Made by a program: the position numbers and the translations under genes. Below are positions 8,605-18,708 of a DNA stretch of 64,000 nt, piece after piece; the first letter of the stretch is position 1, and the number at the start of each line of letters is the position of its first letter. Location of the stretch: NCBI RefSeq assembly GCF_024172185.1, contig NZ_JAMZEC010000001.1:7973001-8037000 (forward strand), given 5' to 3'. The notes under the pieces were generated by a model. It was not told where the DNA came from. It worked only from the letters and a program-made list of their open reading frames with translations, and searched no databases. The DNA comes from Nonomuraea roseoviolacea subsp. carminata (GTDB lineage Bacteria; Actinomycetota; Actinomycetes; Streptosporangiales; Streptosporangiaceae).

Positions 8605-8681
8605 CATATGCGTTTACATCGGCATTTATCCAAGATAAACCGACCTCATTGCCCTTACCTGCCGCACCATGGGAGGGGACA

Positions 8682-10133
8682 GTGGACCGGAACCCGCACG
8701 GACCCAGCAGGCGCGACGTCCTGCGCGGCGCCCTGGCCGCGGGAGCCGCGGTCACCCTCGCCGGCTGCGGCTCGCAGGCCGACGCCCCCCACTCGGTCAC
8801 CGTGGACCAGTGGCGTCAATTCAAGGGCGCCACCCTCAACTTCATCTCGGAGAACACCGCCCCGACCGCGGCCATCGCGGCCAACACGCGCCCGTTCACC
8901 GACCTGACCGGCATCAATATCAACATCGTCACCCTGGAGCTGACCGCGCTCGTCCAGCGGGTCGCCCTGGACCTCGCCTCCGGCCACGCGCAGTACCAGG
9001 TGATCTACGCCGACCCGTACCAGGTGCTGGCCCCGTACCAGCGGGGGCTGGTGGACCTGCGCACCATGCAGGCCGACCCGAACCTGCCCCACCTGCCCGG
9101 CGGCGTCGCCGACTTCATCCCCGCGCAGATGGACGCCGCCGGCCGCTTCGTCGACCCCAACGCCTACTACACCCTGCCCTACGACGCGCCCACGATGATC
9201 TGGCAGTACCGGCGTGACCTGTTCGACAAGTACCACGACCGCATGGCCAACGACCTCGGCTTCGACCCCACCCCGAGCGGCGAGCGGACCTGGGACGAGT
9301 ACTACAGGATCGCGCAGTGGTTCAACAAGAACGCCACCTCGGACGTCAAGTACGGCACCGGCCACCAGGCCCGCCAGCACGACTCGCTGATGAACGACTT
9401 CAGCAACGTGCTGTGGTCCTACGGCGGCGCCTACTTCGACAACGGCAAGGAGGTCGGCCGGATCGGCTCGCGCGACCCCGGGCCCTGCCGGCTCGACTCC
9501 GACGCCGCGATCGCCGGTGCCGAGTTCTACCAGAAGCTGCTCGCCATCGCCGACCCCGCCTCCACCACCTGGGACTGGGACGGCGTGGGCGCCGCGTTCC
9601 GCGCCGGCCGCCTGGCGATGTGCCCGAACTGGCACGAGTTCGCCGCCAGCAACGAGCAGGTGATGCCCGGCAAGGCCGGCTACTCGCCGCTGCCCAGGGG
9701 GCCGGTCGCGACGGCCAACATGTACGGCGGCACCGGCGTCGCCATCAGCGACAACACGCGGCCCCACGAGCGCGGCGCGGCCTGGCTGTTCCTCGTCTGG
9801 GCCACCTCGCCGCAGACCCAGCTCGCCAACCTCAAGAGCAAGGCCGGCGGCGGCACCCCCACCCGCACCTCCGTGTACGAGCTGCCCGAGGTGCGCGCCG
9901 CCGAGAAACGCCCCTCGCCGATGCCCAACATGCTCACGGCCGCCGCGGTCCGCCAGGCGTGGGAGCCCGACAAGATCGGCCTACGGCCCAAGATCCCGAT
10001 GTGGAACGAGTGCAACACCGCGATCTTCACCCAGCTGTCGCGCATGCTCACCGGCGGGTCCACGCCGGCGGACGCGATGCGCAACATCAAGGCGCGGGTG
10101 GACCAGATCGTGGCCCGAGGGTGGGTGGCCTAG
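8682..10133 (+). CDS. Polyol/sugar ABC transporter substrate-binding lipoprotein
   Basis: A 483-residue extracellular solute-binding protein. It starts with a twin-arginine lipoprotein signal (SRRDVLRGALAAGAAVTLAGC), so it is likely exported folded and anchored by the Cys. The mature part is a family 1 binding protein with typical WDEYY and substrate-cleft segments. The GTG at 8682 is chosen over an ATG at 8589 because GGGAGG lies 5 bases upstream and the Tat signal starts just after it. The next gene starts on the base after its stop codon. By analogy with MtlE/SmoE it should capture a hexitol or pentitol. Confidence 0.88.
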   Translation: MDRNPHGPSRRDVLRGALAAGAAVTLAGCGSQADAPHSVTVDQWRQFKGATLNFISENTAPTAAIAANTRPFTDLTGININIVTLELTALVQRVALDLASGHAQYQVIYADPYQVLAPYQRGLVDLRTMQADPNLPHLPGGVADFIPAQMDAAGRFVDPNAYYTLPYDAPTMIWQYRRDLFDKYHDRMANDLGFDPTPSGERTWDEYYRIAQWFNKNATSDVKYGTGHQARQHDSLMNDFSNVLWSYGGAYFDNGKEVGRIGSRDPGPCRLDSDAAIAGAEFYQKLLAIADPASTTWDWDGVGAAFRAGRLAMCPNWHEFAASNEQVMPGKAGYSPLPRGPVATANMYGGTGVAISDNTRPHERGAAWLFLVWATSPQTQLANLKSKAGGGTPTRTSVYELPEVRAAEKRPSPMPNMLTAAAVRQAWEPDKIGLRPKIPMWNECNTAIFTQLSRMLTGGSTPADAMRNIKARVDQIVARGWVA

Positions 10134-11066
10134 ATGACGCACGCAGCCGACCACTCGCCGGTGCTCGAACGAGCCCGGCCCGAACCCGCCAAGCACAGGG
10201 AGCCGCGCATCGGCTTCGAGGGCGTGATGATGACACCCGGCCTGATCGTGCTGGCCGCGCTGTCCATCGTGCCGTTCCTCGCCCTGATCGCCATGAGCTT
10301 CTCCCACGTCCGGCTGCTCGGCGGGGTGAGCCTCGACCTGGTGGGCCTGCGCAACTGGGCCCGCTTCTTCACCGACGCCGACATGTGGATGTCGTGGCTG
10401 CGGACGATCGTCTACTTCGTCCTCACCGTCGGCCTGGAGATGGTCCTCGGCGTGGCCGTCGCGCTGTGCCTGTACCGGGTGCTGCGCGGCCGGAACGTGC
10501 TGCTCGGCCTGCTGCTGCTGCCCATGTTCGTGGCGCCGTCGATCGTCGGCCTGCTGGGCCGCTACCTGACCGACTCGACCTTCGGCCTCTACGCGTGGGT
10601 GCTGCGCTCGGTCGGCTACAGCGGCGACATCCTGGGCAGCCCGGTCAGCGCGTTCGCCGCGGTGGTGTTCATGGACGTGTGGGAGTGGACCCCGCTGATC
10701 GCCCTGATCACCCTCGCCGGCCTGTCCAGCGTGCCGCAGTCGGTGCGCGAGGCCGCCGCCGTGGACGGCGCCCCGGGCTGGATGACGCTGCGCTACATCG
10801 TGTTCCCGGCGATCTCCAACGTGCTGCTCGTCGCGCTGCTCATCCGCTCCATGGACGCGATCCGGTACTTCGACATCATCTGGGTCACCACCAACGGCGG
10901 CCCCGCCGACGCCACCAAGATCGTCCCGGTGCGGCTGTACGAGACCGCGTTCCGCTTCTTCGACCTCGGCTACGCCGCCGCCATCGGCCTGGCGATGCTG
11001 GCCTTCTCGATCTTCATCGCCCGTACCTTCGTCCGGCTGCTGGACGTGAGGGGGTTGACCCGATGA
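10134..11066 (+). CDS. Polyol ABC transporter permease, MalF-like
   Basis: A 310-residue inner-membrane permease with about six helices and the cytoplasmic EAA loop, seen as EAAAVDGAPGWMTLRYIVFP, which docks on the ATPase. Its ATG immediately follows the stop codon of the binding-protein gene, and its own stop overlaps the next start as ATGA. Such overlaps indicate translational coupling of the importer subunits. Confidence 0.92.
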   Translation: MTHAADHSPVLERARPEPAKHREPRIGFEGVMMTPGLIVLAALSIVPFLALIAMSFSHVRLLGGVSLDLVGLRNWARFFTDADMWMSWLRTIVYFVLTVGLEMVLGVAVALCLYRVLRGRNVLLGLLLLPMFVAPSIVGLLGRYLTDSTFGLYAWVLRSVGYSGDILGSPVSAFAAVVFMDVWEWTPLIALITLAGLSSVPQSVREAAAVDGAPGWMTLRYIVFPAISNVLLVALLIRSMDAIRYFDIIWVTTNGGPADATKIVPVRLYETAFRFFDLGYAAAIGLAMLAFSIFIARTFVRLLDVRGLTR

Positions 11067-11968
11067 GCGCCACCGAAGCAGTGCCGCGCCACCCGCCGGT
11101 GACCGCCGCCCCGCGCGGCACGCCGCAGTCGCCGCTGGAGGAGACCGGGCGCGGCACCCGCTGGGTCGTGTGGGTGGTCCTCGCCCTGTTCATGCTGTGG
11201 ACGCTGGTCCCGCTGGTGTGGATGCTGATGTCGTCGTTCAAGAACCGCACCGACGTCACCGCGGCCACGCCCCAGGCGGTGTTCCAGCCGACCCTGGACA
11301 ACTACCGGGGCCTGTTCTCCGGGGCGAACAACCTCACGCCCTACATCTGGCACAGCGTGCTGGCCGCCGGGATCTCCGCGGTGCTCGCCGTCTGCCTGGG
11401 CTCGCTGGCCGGCTACGGCCTGGCCCGGACCGCGATGCGCGGCAAGAGACATCTGGCCTTCTGGATCATCTCGACCCGCATGGCGCCCATCGCGGCGGTC
11501 GTGGTGCCGCTGTTCATCATCTTCCGCGGGCTCAACCTCATCGACACGATCCCGGGGCTGGTGCTGGCGTACCTGACGTTCAACCTGCCGTTCGCCATCT
11601 GGCTGATGAGCGCGTTCTTCGCCGAGGTGCCGCCGTCGCTGGAGGAGTCGGCGCTGGTCGCCGGCTGCACCCGCTGGCAGGCATTCTGGACGGTCATCCT
11701 GCCGCTGACCAAGGCCGGCCTGGTCACCACGTTCATCCTGTGCCTGGTCTTCGCCTGGAACGACTACGCCTTCGCCGTCGTCTTCTCCGGGCCGAACTCC
11801 CAGACGCTGCCCATCGCCGCCTCGCAGCTCGTCACCCAGACGGGCGTCGACTGGGGCCAGCTCACCGCGATCGGCACGATCGTGGTCGTGCCGATGATGC
11901 TCGCCGGGCTCGCCGTGCGCCGCTGGCTGGTCACCGGCCTGACCCTCGGCGCGGTCACCGGAGAGTAG
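11063..11968 (+). CDS. Polyol ABC transporter permease, MalG-like
   Basis: A 301-residue partner permease with a proline-rich cytoplasmic N-terminus, six predicted helices and an EAA-type loop (EESALVAGCTRWQAFWTVILP). The start at 11063 overlaps the upstream stop codon by ATGA. With the preceding permease it should form the heterodimeric membrane channel of the importer. Confidence 0.92.
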   Translation: MSATEAVPRHPPVTAAPRGTPQSPLEETGRGTRWVVWVVLALFMLWTLVPLVWMLMSSFKNRTDVTAATPQAVFQPTLDNYRGLFSGANNLTPYIWHSVLAAGISAVLAVCLGSLAGYGLARTAMRGKRHLAFWIISTRMAPIAAVVVPLFIIFRGLNLIDTIPGLVLAYLTFNLPFAIWLMSAFFAEVPPSLEESALVAGCTRWQAFWTVILPLTKAGLVTTFILCLVFAWNDYAFAVVFSGPNSQTLPIAASQLVTQTGVDWGQLTAIGTIVVVPMMLAGLAVRRWLVTGLTLGAVTGE

Positions 11969-11977
11969 GAGCGGGCC

Positions 11978-12991
11978 ATGCGCGCGGCCGTGCTGCACGG
12001 AGTGGGCAAGATCCTCCTGGAGGACCGGCCCCGTCCCGAACCGGGGCCCCGCGAGGTGCTCGTCCAGGTGACGTCGGTCGGCACGTGCGGCTCCGACGTG
12101 CACTACTACGAGCACGGGCGGATCGGCGACTTCGTCGTGCGCTCGCCGCTGGTGCTCGGCCACGAGCCGGCCGGGATCGTCGTGCAGGCGGGGCCGGGCG
12201 CGGACGGCCACCGCACCGGGCAGCGCGTCTCGGTGGAGCCGGGCGTGCCCGACTTCACCTGCGCCCAGTGCCGGGCCGGCCGCTACAACCTCTGCCCGCG
12301 CATGCGCTTCTTCGGCACCCCGCCGATCGACGGCGCCTTCACCGAGTACGTCGCCGTCCACGAGGAGTTCGCCCACCCCGTGCCGGACGCCGTCTCCGAC
12401 GACGCCGCCGCGCTGATGGAGCCGCTGTCGGTGGGCGTGTGGGCCTGCCGCAAGGCGCGGGTCGGCCCGGGCACCCGCGTCCTCGTCACCGGGGCCGGCC
12501 CGATCGGGCTGCTGTGCCTGCAGGCGGCGCGCGCCTTCGGCGCCACGGAGGTCATGGTCACCGACGTCAACCCCGCCCGGCTGGCGCGCGCCCGCGAGCT
12601 GGGCGCCACCGCGATCCTGGACGCCCGCGCGGAGAGCCTCGCCGACGCCGCGTTCGAGCCCGACGTGCTGCTCGAATGCTCCGGCCACCCGGCCGCGACC
12701 GCCGACGCCGTCCGCGCGGTGGCCCGGGCCGGGCGCGTCGTCCTCGTCGGCATGGGCGGCGACGAGATCCCGCTGCCGCTCGCGGCCCTGCAGACGCGCG
12801 AGCTGGAGGTGACGGGCACCTTCCGCTACGCCAACACCTGGCCGGCCGCCATCGCGCTGGCCGCCGCCGGGCGCGTCGAGCTGGACGCCCTGGTCACCGG
12901 CCACTTCGGGCTGGACCGGGTCGAGGACGCGCTCACCGCGGGAACGCGCGACCCCGAGCTGGTCAAGGCAGTGGTCCGGCCGCAGGAGTGA
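11978..12991 (+). CDS. Zinc-dependent polyol dehydrogenase (sorbitol/xylitol type)
   Basis: A 337-residue medium-chain dehydrogenase. It has catalytic zinc ligands in GTCGSDVHYYEHG and GHEP, and structural-zinc cysteines in the CAQC...C segment. The Rossmann motif is GAGPIGLLCLQAA. The SDVHYYEHG signature and length match L-iditol/sorbitol or xylitol 2-dehydrogenases, which convert a polyol to a ketose with NAD. It starts 9 bases after the permease stop, with GAGCGGG as ribosome site. It is the second polyol dehydrogenase of this locus, so the locus may process more than one sugar alcohol. Confidence 0.9.
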   Translation: MRAAVLHGVGKILLEDRPRPEPGPREVLVQVTSVGTCGSDVHYYEHGRIGDFVVRSPLVLGHEPAGIVVQAGPGADGHRTGQRVSVEPGVPDFTCAQCRAGRYNLCPRMRFFGTPPIDGAFTEYVAVHEEFAHPVPDAVSDDAAALMEPLSVGVWACRKARVGPGTRVLVTGAGPIGLLCLQAARAFGATEVMVTDVNPARLARARELGATAILDARAESLADAAFEPDVLLECSGHPAATADAVRAVARAGRVVLVGMGGDEIPLPLAALQTRELEVTGTFRYANTWPAAIALAAAGRVELDALVTGHFGLDRVEDALTAGTRDPELVKAVVRPQE

Positions 12992-12995
12992 GCGC

Positions 12996-13838
12996 GTGGC
13001 CAGGGCCAGGACCACGACCGCCGGTCTGGAGGAGCGCAGGCGGGCGGTGCTCGCCCGCGTGGCCGAGAAGGGGGAGATGGGCATCGCCGAGCTGGCGGAG
13101 GAGTTCGGGGTCAGCGTCATGACCATGCACCGCGACCTGGACGCCCTGGCGAGCGGCGCGCTGCTGCGCAAGTCGCGCGGCCGCGCGGCGGCCGTCGCCG
13201 CCGTGACCATGGAGGTCGCCCCCGAGCTGCGCAGGCGCACGCGGCTGGCGGAGAAGGAGGCGATCGGCGAGGCCGCCCTGCGCGAGCTGCCGCGCCGGGG
13301 CGTGCTCCTCATGGACGACTCGACCACGCTGTTCCCGCTGGCCCGGCGGCTCGACGAGCGCGGCGCCTACACCGTGGTGACCAACTCCGTGGGCATCGCC
13401 CGGCTGGTCGCGGCCACCGAGCACAGCTCGGCGATCCTGCTGGGCGGCGACTACCACGGCGTCTTCGACTCGACGACCGGGCCCGAGGTGACCCGCGCCC
13501 TGCAGCGCATCCGCGCCGACGTCGCCCTCATGTCGGCGGTCGCGGTCACGGCCGGCCGCCTCTACCACCCCATCCAGGGCTACGCCGCGGTCAAGGAGGC
13601 GATGCTCGACGCCGCCCAGGGGCACCTGCTGCTCGTCGACTCCTCCAAGTTCGGGCGGCACGCGCCCTTCAGCCACCGCGACGTGAGCGCGTACGACGTG
13701 GTGATCACCGACAGCGGTGTGCCGCGCGACGAGGAGCGGACGCTGCGCAAGCTCGCCGCGCGGCTGCTGCTCGTGGACGTCGGGCACGGCCGCTCGTCGC
13801 CCCTGACCACGACGGGCTCCTACCGAGGTCCGTACTGA
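12996..13838 (+). CDS. DeoR/GlpR family transcriptional regulator
   Basis: A 280-residue regulator with an N-terminal DeoR helix-turn-helix (IAELAEEFGVSVMTMHRDLD, about residues 29-48) and a DeoR-type sugar-phosphate sensor domain carrying LLMDDSTTLF. It begins four bases after the dehydrogenase stop, inside the importer operon, so it probably represses its own operon until a phosphorylated catabolite such as xylulose 5-phosphate accumulates. The ligand is an inference from the neighbouring kinase. The AAAATCTCA repeats upstream of the operon are its best candidate operator. Confidence 0.9.
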   Translation: MARARTTTAGLEERRRAVLARVAEKGEMGIAELAEEFGVSVMTMHRDLDALASGALLRKSRGRAAAVAAVTMEVAPELRRRTRLAEKEAIGEAALRELPRRGVLLMDDSTTLFPLARRLDERGAYTVVTNSVGIARLVAATEHSSAILLGGDYHGVFDSTTGPEVTRALQRIRADVALMSAVAVTAGRLYHPIQGYAAVKEAMLDAAQGHLLLVDSSKFGRHAPFSHRDVSAYDVVITDSGVPRDEERTLRKLAARLLLVDVGHGRSSPLTTTGSYRGPY

Positions 13839-13857
13839 TCGTTTGAGGAGAAGACCG

Positions 13858-14973
<1,116 letters not shown>

Positions 14974-14978
14974 GCGGG

Positions 14979-15035
14979 TTGACTATCCGGACCGCGGTCC
15001 GGTACGTTCCTGCCAAACATCCGGACTGCGGTCCG
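14979..15035 (+). promoter_or_regulatory. Promoter with TetR-type palindrome in its spacer, plus second copy
   Basis: TTGACT (14979-14984) and TACGTT (15003-15008) form a -35/-10 pair with an 18-bp spacer. The spacer is filled by the perfect 16-bp palindrome CCGGACCGCGGTCCGG (14987-15002). A second copy, CGGAC-N4-GTCCG, lies at 15022-15035; the centres are 34 bp apart. This is a classic tightly repressed promoter for the cupin gene. The shape suggests a TetR-family repressor, none of which is adjacent. Confidence 0.75.
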
Positions 15036-15058
15036 ATTATTGGCAGGAAGGCATCCCC

Positions 15059-15517
15059 ATGCTCAAGAAGCTCGTGCCGGCCACCCTGGCCGCCTCGCTG
15101 GCCCTCGTGGCGGTCGCGACGCCCGGCTCGTCCGCCCAGCCGCGGCCCGCGCCGGCGTCCGGCGCGGTCGTCTACCACCACCACGGCAAGGGCGGCTCGC
15201 CCTGCGAGGGCCTGGCGGGCTGCACGTTCGTCCAGCTCCAGGGCGACCCGAAGACCGGCGCCTCGGAGGCGATGTTCACGCTCAAGGCCGGCACGCCGTT
15301 CTCCCCACACTGGCACACCAGCCCCGAACGCGTCGTCGGCGTCTCCGGGGTCATGCTGTGGCACGTGAAGGGCCACAAGACCTACCGGGTCGGCGCCGGC
15401 GACTACCTGTCCTACCCGTCGAAGGCCGTCCACTGGGGGAGGTGCGCCGCGGGCGCCGACTGCGTGTACTACGTCCACGACGAGCGGCCCTACGACTTCC
15501 ACCCCGCCGAACGCTGA
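15059..15517 (+). CDS. Secreted cupin-domain protein
   Basis: A 152-residue protein with a signal peptide (residues 1-26) and a single cupin barrel. The metal-ligand pattern is present as SPHWHTSPERVVGVSGV (motif 1) and YLSYPSKAVHWGRC (motif 2). Four cysteines in the mature part suggest disulfide bonds outside the cell. GGCAGGAAGG precedes the ATG. It follows the polyol operon by 85 bases but has its own strongly operator-laden promoter, so it is a separate transcription unit. The reaction is not known. Confidence 0.8.
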   Translation: MLKKLVPATLAASLALVAVATPGSSAQPRPAPASGAVVYHHHGKGGSPCEGLAGCTFVQLQGDPKTGASEAMFTLKAGTPFSPHWHTSPERVVGVSGVMLWHVKGHKTYRVGAGDYLSYPSKAVHWGRCAAGADCVYYVHDERPYDFHPAER

Positions 15518-15616
15518 CGCGGCTCCCCGGACGCCCGCGTTGTCCGGAACGGGCCTCGATGATCACATCGGCTGTTACAGTGAGCGCTCCATCAGCTCCC
15601 CCCGAGCCGGAGGATC

Positions 15617-18550
15617 ATGGACGTGGACGTCGGGATCCTGGGCCCGCTGGAGGTGACCGCGGGCGCGACCCGGCTGGAGCTCGGCGGCCCGCGCCGGCAG
15701 ATCGTCCTCGCGCTCCTCACGCTGGAGGCGGGCCGCCTCGTGCCGGTCGACCGGCTGATCGACGCCGTCTACGGGTCCGATCCGCCCTCCACCGCCCGCG
15801 TGCAGGTGCAGATCTGCGTCTCCGCCCTACGGCGGCTGTTCGCCCCGTACGGGGACGGCCCACGGATCGCCACCCGGCCGGAGGGATACCTGCTGCGGAT
15901 CGCCGGCGAGCGCGTCGACCTGCGCCGCTTCGAGGACCAGGCGGCGCGCGGCCGGGACCTGCGCGACGCCGGGCGCCCGGCCGAGGCCGTCGCCTCCTAC
16001 CGCTCGGCCCTCGCCCAGTGGCGCGGCCCCGCCCTGCACGGCCTGGACGGCGAGCTGATCCGGGCGGTCGCGAGCCGCCTCGACGAGCAGCGCGCCGGCG
16101 TCCTGGAGGACCGCGTGGAGCTGGAGCTGGAGCTGGGCCGGCACCGCGACCTGATCCCCGAGCTGACCGCGCTGGCCGAGCGCCACCCGCTGCGGGAGCG
16201 GCCGCAGGGGCTGCTCATGCTGGCGCTCTACCGGTCGGAGCGGCAGGCCGACGCCCTGGAGGTGTACCGGCGCGCCCGCCGCACGCTCGTCGACCAGCTC
16301 GGCATCGAGCCCAGCGCCTGGCTCCAGCGGCTGGAGCGCGACATCCTGACCCGCGACCCCCGCCTCGGCCCGCCGCCCGCACACGATCACAGGCTCCCGG
16401 CCGTCACCGTGCCCCGCCTGCTGCCCACCGACATCGCCGACTTCACCGGCCGCCGCCCCGAGACCGCCGCCGTCGAGCGGCACCTGACCGCGGCGGGGGA
16501 GGCCGGGCTCGCGGTGCCCCTCGTCGTGGTGAGCGGACGCCCCGGCGTCGGCAAGACGACGCTCGCGGTCCATGTGGCGCACCGCCTCACCGCCGTCCAC
16601 CCCGACGGCCAGCTCTTCGTGGACCTGCGCGGGCACACCATCCGGCCCGTGGACCCCATGCGCGTCCTGGAACGGTTCCTGCGCGTCCTCGGCGTCCCCG
16701 GCACCATGCTGCCCGGCACGCTGGACGAGCGCGCGGAGATGTACCGGCACCTGCTGTCGGGCCGCCGGATCCTGGTCGTGCTGGACAACGCCGGCGACGA
16801 GGGGCAGGTGGTTCCCCTGCTGCCGGGCACGCCGCCGTCCGCCGTGCTGGTCACCAGCCGCAGCCGGCTGGCCGGGCTGCCCAGGACCGGCCACGTCGAG
16901 GTCGGGCTGCTGGACGCGGAGCACGCCGTGGAGCTGCTGTCGCGCGTCGCCGGCGCCGAACGCGTCCGCGAGGAGCCGGAGGAGGCGGCGGCGCTGGCCG
17001 GGCTGTGCGGGCGCCTGCCGCTCGCGCTGCGCGTCGCGGGGGCGCGCCTCGCCACCCGCCCGCACTGGACGCTCGCCCAGCTCGTGGAGCGGATGGAGAA
17101 CGAGACGCGCCGCCTCGACGAGCTCGACCACGGCGGGCTGGGCATCCGCGCCAGCTTCTCGCTCACCTACGAAGGGCTCGGCCCGGACGCCCGCCGGCTG
17201 TTCCGCCGCCTGGCCCTTCCGGACTTCCCGCTCGTGTCCGGCTGGGCCGCCGCCGCGCTGCTCGACCGGCCGTACGCCGCGGCCCAGGACGTGCTCGACA
17301 CGCTCGCCGACGCGCACCTCGTCGAGATCGCCGGCGAGGGGCGCGGCCTGCGCAGCCGGTACCGCCTCCACGACCTGATCAAGGTGTTCGCCCGGGAACG
17401 GCTGACGGCCGAGGAGCCGGAGCCCGAGCGGGACGCGGCGCTGGAGCGGGTGCTCGGCGCGCTGCTGTTCCTCACGGAGGAGGCGCACCGGAGCCTGTAC
17501 GGCGACGACGCGCGCGTCCTCAGCGCCGCGCCGCGCCGGCCCCTGCCCGGCCCGCTGACCGGCCGGATCCTGGCGGAGCCGATGGAGTGGCTGGAACGCG
17601 AGCGGGGCGTCATCCTCGCCGGGGTCCGCCAGGCCGCCCAGGCCGGGCACGCGGGCCTGGCCTGGGACCTGGCCGAGTCGGCGGTGGCGCTGTACGAGGC
17701 GCGGGTCCACCTGGACGACTGGCGGGAGACGCACGCCGTCGCCCTGGAGGCGGCGCGGCGCGCGGGCGACCGGCGCGGCGAGGCGGTCATGCTGGCCTCG
17801 ACCGGCTCGCTGCACATCGTGGAGCGGCGCTTCGGCGAGGCCCGGCGGAGGCTGGAGGACGCGGCCGGGCTGTTCCGCGCCGTCGGCGACGACGTGGGGG
17901 AGGCCCTGGCCGTCCGCAACATCGCGTTCGTGGACCGGCTCGGCGGCCGGCCGGACGACGCCGCGTCCCGTTACGCGCGGGCACTGGAGACCTTCCGGCG
18001 CGCCGGCGACCTGGTCTCCCAGGCGTACGTGCTGCAGAGCGTGGCCGTGATCGAGCTCGAACGCGGCGACGCGGAGGCGGCGCGGCGGACCCTCGCCGAG
18101 GCGCTCGACCTGACCCGGCGCGGCGGCAGCCGCCGCGTCGAGGCGCAGGTGCTGTACCGCCTCGGCGAGACGTACCTGGCGCTGGACCGGCCCGACGACG
18201 CGGCCGGGGCCTTCGCCGACGCGCTGGCCGTGGTGGAGGACGCCGGCGACCCGATCGGGCGGGCGTTCGCGCTGTGCGGCCTGGCCGCCGCCCGGCTGCG
18301 CCGGGGCCGGCTGGAGGAGTGCGCCGCCGCGTTGGACGACGCCCTGCGCGCCGCCGTGGACGCGGGGGACCGGCTGACCGAGGCGCGGGCCCTGCTCGGG
18401 CTGGGGGAGCTGGACCTGGCGCGGGGCGAGCCGGCGCGGGCGGCGGGCCGGCTGCGCCGCGCGCTCGGCCTGTCGCGCGGCATCCACGCCCCTGCCCTGG
18501 AGTCGCGGGTGCTGGCCCTGCTGGCCCAGGCCGACGGCGCCGGGTCCTGA
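15617..18550 (+). CDS. AfsR/SARP family transcriptional regulator with NB-ARC and TPR
   Basis: A 977-residue multidomain regulator. It has a winged-helix DNA-binding domain (residues 1-95), a bacterial transcriptional activator domain (about 100-245), an NB-ARC ATPase with P-loop GRPGVGKTTL (about 307-316) and LVVLDNA, then a TPR-rich C-terminus (about 700-970). Such proteins activate secondary-metabolite or developmental genes by binding direct heptameric repeats and recruiting RNA polymerase, with ATP hydrolysis gating activity. GGAGG stands a few bases before the ATG. No biosynthetic cluster adjoins it here except the incomplete adenylation-carrier gene 14 kb away, so its target is unknown. 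Confidence 0.92.
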   Translation: MDVDVGILGPLEVTAGATRLELGGPRRQIVLALLTLEAGRLVPVDRLIDAVYGSDPPSTARVQVQICVSALRRLFAPYGDGPRIATRPEGYLLRIAGERVDLRRFEDQAARGRDLRDAGRPAEAVASYRSALAQWRGPALHGLDGELIRAVASRLDEQRAGVLEDRVELELELGRHRDLIPELTALAERHPLRERPQGLLMLALYRSERQADALEVYRRARRTLVDQLGIEPSAWLQRLERDILTRDPRLGPPPAHDHRLPAVTVPRLLPTDIADFTGRRPETAAVERHLTAAGEAGLAVPLVVVSGRPGVGKTTLAVHVAHRLTAVHPDGQLFVDLRGHTIRPVDPMRVLERFLRVLGVPGTMLPGTLDERAEMYRHLLSGRRILVVLDNAGDEGQVVPLLPGTPPSAVLVTSRSRLAGLPRTGHVEVGLLDAEHAVELLSRVAGAERVREEPEEAAALAGLCGRLPLALRVAGARLATRPHWTLAQLVERMENETRRLDELDHGGLGIRASFSLTYEGLGPDARRLFRRLALPDFPLVSGWAAAALLDRPYAAAQDVLDTLADAHLVEIAGEGRGLRSRYRLHDLIKVFARERLTAEEPEPERDAALERVLGALLFLTEEAHRSLYGDDARVLSAAPRRPLPGPLTGRILAEPMEWLERERGVILAGVRQAAQAGHAGLAWDLAESAVALYEARVHLDDWRETHAVALEAARRAGDRRGEAVMLASTGSLHIVERRFGEARRRLEDAAGLFRAVGDDVGEALAVRNIAFVDRLGGRPDDAASRYARALETFRRAGDLVSQAYVLQSVAVIELERGDAEAARRTLAEALDLTRRGGSRRVEAQVLYRLGETYLALDRPDDAAGAFADALAVVEDAGDPIGRAFALCGLAAARLRRGRLEECAAALDDALRAAVDAGDRLTEARALLGLGELDLARGEPARAAGRLRRALGLSRGIHAPALESRVLALLAQADGAGS

Positions 18551-18590
18551 CGCGCCGCGCGGACGGCATCGCCGGGGCGCCGCGGCCGTG

Positions 18591-18642
18591 GCTTATCGCG
18601 CGGCGCCGGGCGCGATAAGCCGCCGAAAGCGCGCCGATAAGC
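18591..18642. promoter_or_regulatory. Inverted GCTTATCGCGC repeats upstream of SRPBCC gene
   Basis: Arms of 11 bp (18591-18601 and 18610-18620) flank an 8-base loop, and a third GATAAGC half-site follows at 18636-18642. It could be the terminator of the AfsR-like gene, but the extra half-site fits an operator better. Genes of this SRPBCC type are often controlled by ArsR-type repressors. Confidence 0.5.
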
Positions 18643-18708
18643 GGGCCCTCCAGGCTGAGGGCGACCAGCCGGACGGCCGGCTGGCACGCCTCCCGAAAGG
18701 AACGGGCC

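Noticed and set aside
9317..11062. Long forward frame upstream of the MalG-like permease in the same frame
   Set aside because: It overlaps the binding-protein and MalF-like genes in a wrong frame. Only the part from 11063 encodes a permease.
15527..15547. CCGGAC/GTCCGG hairpin after the cupin gene as terminator
   Set aside because: Only a 6-bp stem with 9-base loop; it may be a stray TetR-like half-site pair. Not listed as a feature.
15827..18487. 886-codon reverse frame opposite the AfsR-like gene
   Set aside because: Antisense shadow caused by GC-rich third positions; repetitive Gln/Arg/Val content and no domains.
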